64,000 nt of DNA from positions 1 to 64,000 of the forward strand of contig CACOVP010000003.1 of assembly GCA_902630665.1 (NCBI GenBank), read 5' to 3'. The DNA comes from an uncultured Pelagibacteraceae bacterium (GTDB lineage: Bacteria > Pseudomonadota > Alphaproteobacteria > Pelagibacterales > Pelagibacteraceae). The notes beneath the pieces are model-generated. The model searched no databases. It was not told the origin of the DNA and saw only the letters and a list, made by a program, of their open reading frames with translations. A program made the translations under genes and the position numbers. Of the stretch, positions 58,065-64,000 are shown one piece after another; within the stretch, counting starts at the first letter, position 1, and each line of letters begins with the position of its first letter.

Positions 58065-59053
58065 TACTTACCTTCCTCAACTTTCTTTTTTTTAAATCTT
58101 TTATCTATGAATATCTTATCAATAAATCCGCCAATTCCTTTTGGCATGAATAAAATTGTTAAAACGATTGTTAAGCCAAATATAAATAATTGATACTCAT
58201 AAAGAGGACGAGTTAAATCATAAACAATTGTAATTATTATTGCTCCTATTATTCCTCCCCAAATGTGACCTAGGCCCCCGAAAACAACCATTGCTAAAAA
58301 AGTAACCATCTCAATTACTGTATAGTTATTTGGATGAATATATCCTGGTGGAAGATGTGCGTAGACAGCTCCGGCAGCTCCAGCAAACATTGCACTTAAT
58401 ATAAATGCTAAAATTTTATATTTTTTTATATCTATTCCGGATGCAGCTGCTGATATTGGATCTTCTCTTACTGACATAAATGCTCGTCCAATAGAAGATT
58501 TTAAAATACTGTAAGAAAAGTAAACTGCAATTAACATAACTGGCATAGAGATATAATAGTATTTATCAGGGGTATCAAAAGGTACTCCAAAAATCACAGG
58601 CTGAGAAATACTTGAAATTCCATACGTCGAACCAAAAAATTCTCCATTCTCTATAAATAATCTTATTGCTTCTCCCCCTCCTAATGTGGCCAAGGCTAAG
58701 TAAGGACCCTCAAGTCTAAAAGACGGAATTCCAAAAGCTATTCCAAATAACCCTGTTACTATGATCGCTGCTGGTAAAGTCATCCATAAGTCAGAACCTA
58801 AATACATAAACATACATCCAGCTGTGTAAGAACCCACTGCATATAGACCAACATGTCCAACGGTAACTTGACCACAATAGCCTTTAACAATGTTTAGTCC
58901 CGCAGCAACAATTATATTTATAAATATTAAGCTTGATAAATGTGATTGATATAAGTCTGTAAAAAAAATTGTTGGAACACATAAAAGAACTAGATAAGCA
59001 ATGATAAATCCAAGAAAAGGATACTGGCTGATTATTTTTTTAAATTTTTCCAT
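58064..59053 (-). CDS. livM: Branched-chain-type ABC transporter permease
   Basis: GLNIVKGYCGQVTVGHVGLYAVGSYTAG, AFMSVREDPISAAASGIDIKKYKILAFILSAMFAGAAGAVYAH. Confidence 0.92.
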   Translation of the reverse strand: MEKFKKIISQYPFLGFIIAYLVLLCVPTIFFTDLYQSHLSSLIFINIIVAAGLNIVKGYCGQVTVGHVGLYAVGSYTAGCMFMYLGSDLWMTLPAAIIVTGLFGIAFGIPSFRLEGPYLALATLGGGEAIRLFIENGEFFGSTYGISSISQPVIFGVPFDTPDKYYYISMPVMLIAVYFSYSILKSSIGRAFMSVREDPISAAASGIDIKKYKILAFILSAMFAGAAGAVYAHLPPGYIHPNNYTVIEMVTFLAMVVFGGLGHIWGGIIGAIIITIVYDLTRPLYEYQLFIFGLTIVLTILFMPKGIGGFIDKIFIDKRFKKKKVEEGK

Positions 59054-59095
59054 TTTCTTGCTCTTTTTATTATTAAATTTCTCTTAAGAATATAA

Positions 59096-59122
59096 ATGAG
59101 CGGTGCTTTATACACCGCTCAT
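59096..59122 (-). terminator. Stable hairpin between livK-like gene and livM
   Basis: ATGAGCGGTG-CTTTATA-CACCGCTCAT: perfect 10-bp stem, 7-nt loop, starting 13 nt past the livK stop. Confidence 0.75.
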
Positions 59123-59135
59123 CAATTTTTAGAAA

Positions 59136-60332
59136 TTATAGACCGTCACTTGGGTTGAATGTAACTGTACCAGCAACTGCTGTTTTCCAGTTTTTTCCAC
59201 CTCTTGAGTATTTGATCATAACTGGTGTTTTGTTACCATCTCTACACTCTGGTGAACCATTCGCACAAAAACTAATTGGTCCTGAAGCTAATCCAGTAAA
59301 ATTAGTTATGCCAGCAATAGCATCTCTCACAGCAAGTCTATCAGCAGCTAAATCACCTGTGAATTTAGCAGAAGCTTTTGTCAATGCTGGTTTAAGCATA
59401 TCTAAAAGATCTTGCATTTGTGAAAAGTCGTGACCCGGTGTTACACCGTAGGTGTCTTTGATCTTCTTCACAAATTTTTTAGCGATTGGTCTTGTGTCTG
59501 AAGCAGCGAAAGCAGCTGAGTAAACAACTCCAACTGCAGCTTTACCTGCGTTTGTTGGCACTTCTACTTTTGAAGCTACCGAGTTTGCTACTCTGTGCAC
59601 ACTTTTTGGTATTCCAACTTCATATGATTGAACAAGCATACGAACTGTTTCATCAACTAGACCAGATAAAACTATTACATCTGGGTTAGTAGCTTTAGCT
59701 TTCATTAAGTAAGATCTAAAGTCAGTTTCTTTTTCACCGGCTTGAACTGCATAAGTTGGTTCAACTCCGTACTCGTCTTTCATAAATTGTATCATCTCTT
59801 TAGCAAATACCATGCTGGCCTGGTCAGGCACATAGATATACGCTATCTTCTTACCTTGTTGCTCAGCAGTGAATTTACCTTGTACAAGTTTATAAAATCT
59901 AGAAGATACTGGTACTCTGAATATATATTCACTTCCCTGCATAGTGATTTTAGAACTTGTAGAGTGAGGTATAATTTGCGGAACTTTTGCTTTAGTTATA
60001 ACTGGAACCATTGGTAAAGTTACAGAACTACAGCTTGATCCGATTATTACGTGAACTTTGTCTTGGTAGGCAAGTTTTGTAGCATTCGCTACTCCTTTTT
60101 CTGATTTACACTCATCGTTATATAGAGTTAAATCAATTTTTCTACCATTGATACCGCCTTCTTTATTCCACATCTCTACAGTATCAGTTATTAATTCACC
60201 GTGCTTATATCCAACATCTGATAACATTCTAAATGAAACACCAATTTTGATGTCATTTGCTTGTGCTATTGATGATAGGGCTAATCCAGCAGTGAACACT
60301 AGTGTCGAAAAAATAACTTTTAATTTTTTCAT
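59136..60332 (-). CDS. livK: Branched-chain-type ABC transporter substrate-binding protein
   Basis: Signal peptide; IKIGVSFRMLSDVGYKHGELITDTVEMWNKEGGINGRKIDLTLYNDECKSEKGVANATKLA peripla_BP_6 pattern. Confidence 0.9.
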   Translation of the reverse strand: MKKLKVIFSTLVFTAGLALSSIAQANDIKIGVSFRMLSDVGYKHGELITDTVEMWNKEGGINGRKIDLTLYNDECKSEKGVANATKLAYQDKVHVIIGSSCSSVTLPMVPVITKAKVPQIIPHSTSSKITMQGSEYIFRVPVSSRFYKLVQGKFTAEQQGKKIAYIYVPDQASMVFAKEMIQFMKDEYGVEPTYAVQAGEKETDFRSYLMKAKATNPDVIVLSGLVDETVRMLVQSYEVGIPKSVHRVANSVASKVEVPTNAGKAAVGVVYSAAFAASDTRPIAKKFVKKIKDTYGVTPGHDFSQMQDLLDMLKPALTKASAKFTGDLAADRLAVRDAIAGITNFTGLASGPISFCANGSPECRDGNKTPVMIKYSRGGKNWKTAVAGTVTFNPSDGL

Positions 60333-60375
60333 ATTTCCCTCTTTCTATTTTTATTTTAATCTTCGGCGTTTTTTA

Positions 60376-60385
60376 TTGACGTCAA
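60376..60385. promoter_or_regulatory. TTGACGTCAA palindrome in livK/livF divergent spacer
   Basis: Perfect 10-bp palindrome; the same 10-mer occurs at 13296-13305. Confidence 0.5.
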
Positions 60386-60392
60386 AGATCAA

Positions 60393-60418
60393 ATTTAATT
60401 AAATGCATTTAATTAAAT
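60393..60418. promoter_or_regulatory. 26-bp perfect palindrome in livK/livF divergent spacer
   Basis: ATTTAATTAAATGCATTTAATTAAAT equals its own reverse complement; also two copies of ATTTAATTAAAT. Confidence 0.7.
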
Positions 60419-60442
60419 ATAGAATTTTAAATCAAGTGTTAT

Positions 60443-61168
60443 ATGCTTAAAATAGATGGTCTAATTTCTGGCTATGGGTCAGTTCAAATTTTAAATGGTG
60501 CAAACATGAAAGTAGATGCACAATCTATAGTTGCATTACTGGGTGGAAATGGCACAGGCAAATCTACAATTTTAAAAGCATGTTCAGGACTAATTAGATC
60601 TTGGAGTGGAAGTATAAATTTTGACGGAGAAGATATTCATAATAACCCTCCACATAAAATTGTTGAAAGAGGATTAGTGCAAGTTACTCAAGGAAAAGAT
60701 GTTTTTCCAGCCATGTCTGTAATTGAAAATTTAAGATTAGGTGGATTTGTTTTAAATTCAAAACAAAAATTAGAAGATAATTTAGAAAAGGTGTTTGATT
60801 ACTTTCCTAGATTAAATGAAAGAAAAAATCAATTAGCAGCAACACTATCAGGCGGTGAATTGCAAATGCTTTGTATTGGTAGAGGGCTAATGTCTAATCC
60901 AAAGATGATAATGTTAGATGAACCAAGTGCAGCGTTAGCTCCTCAAATAGTTTTGGATATTTTTAAAAATATAAATCGAATTAGAAAAGACGGCCTTACA
61001 GTATTAGTTGTTGAACAAAATGTAAGAATGGCATTATTGTTGGCTGATTATGGTTACGTAATCAAAGATGGTGTTATAAAAGTTGAGGGTGAGTCTAAAA
61101 AACTAATGTACGATGATACTGTAAAAGACTCTTATCTAGGAGGCGGAGGAACTACTGCAAATGTTTAA
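60443..61168 (+). CDS. livF: Branched-chain-type ABC transporter ATP-binding protein
   Basis: LLGGNGTGKSTILKACSGLI, LSGGELQMLCIGRGLMSNPKMIMLDEPSAALAPQ. Confidence 0.92.
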   Translation: MLKIDGLISGYGSVQILNGANMKVDAQSIVALLGGNGTGKSTILKACSGLIRSWSGSINFDGEDIHNNPPHKIVERGLVQVTQGKDVFPAMSVIENLRLGGFVLNSKQKLEDNLEKVFDYFPRLNERKNQLAATLSGGELQMLCIGRGLMSNPKMIMLDEPSAALAPQIVLDIFKNINRIRKDGLTVLVVEQNVRMALLLADYGYVIKDGVIKVEGESKKLMYDDTVKDSYLGGGGTTANV

Positions 61169-62198
61169 AACATTTAAATTTACAAGAAAAGTCGAAAATA
61201 CTTTAATGTTAATATTTACGGCTATCTTCTTAATTTATATCAGCTTAAGTCCTGACATGAGCATTGACTCCTTAAAAGGAGTTTTAGTCATTGGTGTTAC
61301 TGTTGGAATTATCTACGGCTTAGTAGCAGTAGGTATATCTCTAATTTATACCGGTTTAGATGTTGTTAATTTCTCTCACGGAGAATTTTTTATGATAGGT
61401 GCCTTTACTGGTTTAACAGTTTACAACTTTCTTGTAGATGGTGAGTTAATATATGCAATTTTTCCTGAAGCTTATGGTGTCGTTGGTTATGTAATAGGAT
61501 TGTTTTTTGCCTTTGTATTAATGGGTCTTTTTGGTGTTTTAATAGAGAGAATATTTTTAAGACCTTTAACAAAAAAAGGTGGTGGATATACAGTAGCTGG
61601 AATGGGAATAATCATATGTGGTTTTGGTTTATCAGTAATACTTCAAAATGTTGCGTATATAATTTGGAATCCAACAGCACACCCTTTTCATGCTGACTTA
61701 GGTTTACCTATAAATATAGCCGGAATTACATTGCCAATGACTTACTTATGGATGTTAGTAACAGGTTTCGTTGTTGCTGGTGCACTATATTTTTTTCTAA
61801 ACAAAACAAAAATGGGACTGGGAGTTAGAGCTGTTGCTTTTTCTAAAGATATATCAAATTTGGTTGGTATAAATGTTCCACTTTATATCTCAATAATTTT
61901 TGGAATAGCTTGCGCACTAGCTGGTATTGCAGGAACTTTAGTTGGTCCAACTTATCAAGTTGTGGTTTACATGGGTTATATCATTCTTCTAAAGGCATTT
62001 GCATCAGCAGTAGTAGGTGGATTTGGAAGTTTACCTGGAGCTATTGTTGGAGGTTTTACAGTTGGATTATTTGAGACAGCTTGCTCATTTTTCATTTCAG
62101 GTAGTCACAAAGACGCTTATGCCTTTTTGTTAATGGTTGTCGTATTACTAATTAAACCAACTGGTTTTTTTGGTGTTCAGGTTAAAATGAAAGCTTAA
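61161..62198 (+). CDS. livH: Branched-chain-type ABC transporter permease
   Basis: GIIYGLVAVGISLIYTGLDVVNFSHGEFFMIGAFTG, KAFASAVVGGFGSLPGAIVGGFTVGLFE. Confidence 0.93.
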   Translation: MFKTFKFTRKVENTLMLIFTAIFLIYISLSPDMSIDSLKGVLVIGVTVGIIYGLVAVGISLIYTGLDVVNFSHGEFFMIGAFTGLTVYNFLVDGELIYAIFPEAYGVVGYVIGLFFAFVLMGLFGVLIERIFLRPLTKKGGGYTVAGMGIIICGFGLSVILQNVAYIIWNPTAHPFHADLGLPINIAGITLPMTYLWMLVTGFVVAGALYFFLNKTKMGLGVRAVAFSKDISNLVGINVPLYISIIFGIACALAGIAGTLVGPTYQVVVYMGYIILLKAFASAVVGGFGSLPGAIVGGFTVGLFETACSFFISGSHKDAYAFLLMVVVLLIKPTGFFGVQVKMKA

Positions 62199-63142
62199 TG
62201 GTAAAAAAAGATACAAAAGTTGCAGTATTAGGTGCTGGAGCGATGGGATGCCTTTTTGGTGGTCTCTTAGCTGAAAAAGGTCTGGATGTAGTTTTAATTG
62301 ATGTTTGGAAAGAGCATATCGATGCAATAAATTCTAAAGGTTTAAAAATGGATGGCCATGGAGGTGACAGGTTTATAAAGATTAAAGCAACAACCGATCC
62401 TTCTATATTAAAACCAGTCGATGCGATTATAATTATGTGTAAGGCAACTGCACTTGAGAAAGCTTTAAATAATTCAAAAAATATAATTGGTAAAAACACT
62501 ATGTTAATGTCTTTTCAAAATGGTATTGGTCATGAAGTAATAATGCAAAAAATAGCAGGTAAAGATAAAGTTTTAGGGGGAACTACTACTCAAGCTTCAA
62601 ACATTTTAGGGCCTGGTCACATCAAAAATCATGCAGCTCTTCCTTCTTGGATCGGTGAATACGAAGGTGGGATGTCCGACAGAGTTAAAGATATAGCAGA
62701 AACATTTACTGCACATAATCTTGAAACAATAGCTGCACCAGATATAAAAAAAAGAAAGTGGATGAAATTATTTGCTTTAACTGCAATTGGACCTCTTTCA
62801 TCTATTTTTAATCTTCATCATACAGATTTATATATTAGTAACAAAAATCAAGAAGTATCAAGAGAACTTGGTAAAAAGATAATACTTGAAACGAGAGAAG
62901 TTGCAAAAGCGGATGGTGTAGATGTAAGTGAAGATGAATGTTTGGAAATGTTTAATAAAATAATAGATTCTAAACAAACGAATAAATCATCAATGTGTTT
63001 TGATATTCTCAACAAAAGAAAAACAGAAATTGAATTTATAAACGGAGCTGTTTCTAAAATAGGTAAAAGTCATGGTGTAAAAACTCCAATGAATGATTTA
63101 ATGTATAAGATGATAATGGTAAAAGAAGGAATGTATCTATAA
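62198..63142 (+). CDS. 2-dehydropantoate 2-reductase-like (ketopantoate reductase family)
   Basis: VAVLGAGAMGCLFGGLLAEKGLDVVLIDVW, IIIMCKATALEKAL, QNGIGHE, KWMKLFALTAIGPLSSIF. Confidence 0.88.
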   Translation: MVKKDTKVAVLGAGAMGCLFGGLLAEKGLDVVLIDVWKEHIDAINSKGLKMDGHGGDRFIKIKATTDPSILKPVDAIIIMCKATALEKALNNSKNIIGKNTMLMSFQNGIGHEVIMQKIAGKDKVLGGTTTQASNILGPGHIKNHAALPSWIGEYEGGMSDRVKDIAETFTAHNLETIAAPDIKKRKWMKLFALTAIGPLSSIFNLHHTDLYISNKNQEVSRELGKKIILETREVAKADGVDVSEDECLEMFNKIIDSKQTNKSSMCFDILNKRKTEIEFINGAVSKIGKSHGVKTPMNDLMYKMIMVKEGMYL

Positions 63143-63147
63143 GCCAA

Positions 63148-64000
63148 ATGTCTAAACCTTTCATCTGGAATCCTCCAGATAAATTAAAAAAAGACTGCAA
63201 ATTAACAAAATTTATAAAACATTGTAAAGTTTCTAACTACGATGAACTTGAAAATAAGAGTTTTTCTGAACCAGGTTGGTTATGGGATAATGTTATTAAA
63301 TTTGCAGATTTAAAATTTTTTAAACCTTATTCAAAAATATTAGATGAATCAAAAGGTGTTCCTTGGACAAAATGGTGTGTAAATGGCAAAACCAATATTG
63401 TTCTTAATTGTATAGATAGACATAAACATAAGGATTTTTTTAAAAAAACTTTTATTTTTTCAGAAAGAGAAGATGGAAAAGAAAGTTCAATCACTTATGA
63501 ACAGTTTGATAAACAAATTTCAAAAGTTGGAAATGCTCTAAAAATAAATGGATTTAAAAAAGGCGATGTGATCGCACTATACATGCCTCAATTAATAGAA
63601 ACTTACATTGCTTACTTTGCTATTTTGAAAATTGGATGCATAGTACTTCCCTTATTTTCTGGTTATGGGACTAAGGCTGTGATTGAAAGATTAAATATTG
63701 CAAAAGCAAAAGGTATTTTCACGGTAGATAAAACATTTAGAAAAGCAAAAGAAATCAGATTATTTGACTTAATAAAAAAAGACTTTGATCAGATTAAGTC
63801 TCTTGAAAAAGTATTTTTGCTTGGAAAAGATAAAGGAAAAAAAATATTTAATTGGGAAAATTTTCAAAATGTTTCTGATAAGTTAAAAACTGAGGAAACT
63901 AATGCGGAAGATCCAGCAATTATTCATTTTACTTCCGGAACAACTGGTAAACCAAAAGGCTGCGTTTACACCCATATTGGTTTAGTAGCAAAGATGTCTT
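63148..64000 (+). CDS. Acyl-CoA synthetase / AMP-binding enzyme, N-terminal part (truncated by window edge)
   Basis: MSKPFIWNPPDKLKKDCKLTKFIKHCKV...GDVIALYMPQLIETYIAYFAILKIGCIVLPLFSGYG...IIHFTSGTTGKPKGCVYTHIGLVAKMS. Confidence 0.93.
   Translation, partial: MSKPFIWNPPDKLKKDCKLTKFIKHCKVSNYDELENKSFSEPGWLWDNVIKFADLKFFKPYSKILDESKGVPWTKWCVNGKTNIVLNCIDRHKHKDFFKKTFIFSEREDGKESSITYEQFDKQISKVGNALKINGFKKGDVIALYMPQLIETYIAYFAILKIGCIVLPLFSGYGTKAVIERLNIAKAKGIFTVDKTFRKAKEIRLFDLIKKDFDQIKSLEKVFLLGKDKGKKIFNWENFQNVSDKLKTEETNAEDPAIIHFTSGTTGKPKGCVYTHIGLVAKMS

Noticed and set aside
59155-60402. Plus-strand ORFs of 92, 67, 91 and 84 aa
   Set aside because: Antisense to the well-supported livK-like gene.
1-64000. 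CRISPR arrays, insertion sequences, prophage, rRNA genes
   Set aside because: None seen: no spaced direct repeats of CRISPR type, no transposase/integrase or phage structural genes, and no rRNA-like sequence.

Overview
AT-rich (~30% GC by eye), densely packed bacterial chromosome segment. Gene content and order (trkH-trkA-ntrX-ntrY, aapJQMP, ispDF fusion, trpE-G-D-C-lexA-gltX, eno-kdsA-pyrG-secG-tpiA) fit a streamlined marine alphaproteobacterium of the SAR11/Pelagibacterales type. I saw no mobile element, CRISPR array, phage region or rRNA. The window holds 3 tRNAs, partial valS and acyl-CoA synthetase genes at the edges, and four transport systems: general L-amino acid (aap), Fe(III) (futA/fbpBC type), glycerol (glpVSTPQ-DUF2160) and a split branched-chain-type (liv) cluster. 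It also carries a glycerol-to-lower-glycolysis gene string (gpsA-like, glpK, ABC transporter, gap, pyk). I did not find a clear-cut new multi-gene system. The best second-look items are mostly regulatory or small: a 26-bp perfect palindrome next to TTGACGTCAA in the divergent livK/livF spacer; a cluster of inverted repeats upstream of aapJ; a double Fur-like box on the iron operon, with an untracked 56-aa CxxC ORF and an intergenic stem inside it; an alphaproteobacterial-type SOS box at lexA; strong hairpins just 3' of three solute-binding-protein genes; a Cas4/RecB-like nuclease with paired cysteines; a homolog of eukaryotic C11orf54/DUF1907; and an NtrX lacking GAFTGA. All homology calls are from reading the sequence; no searches were run.
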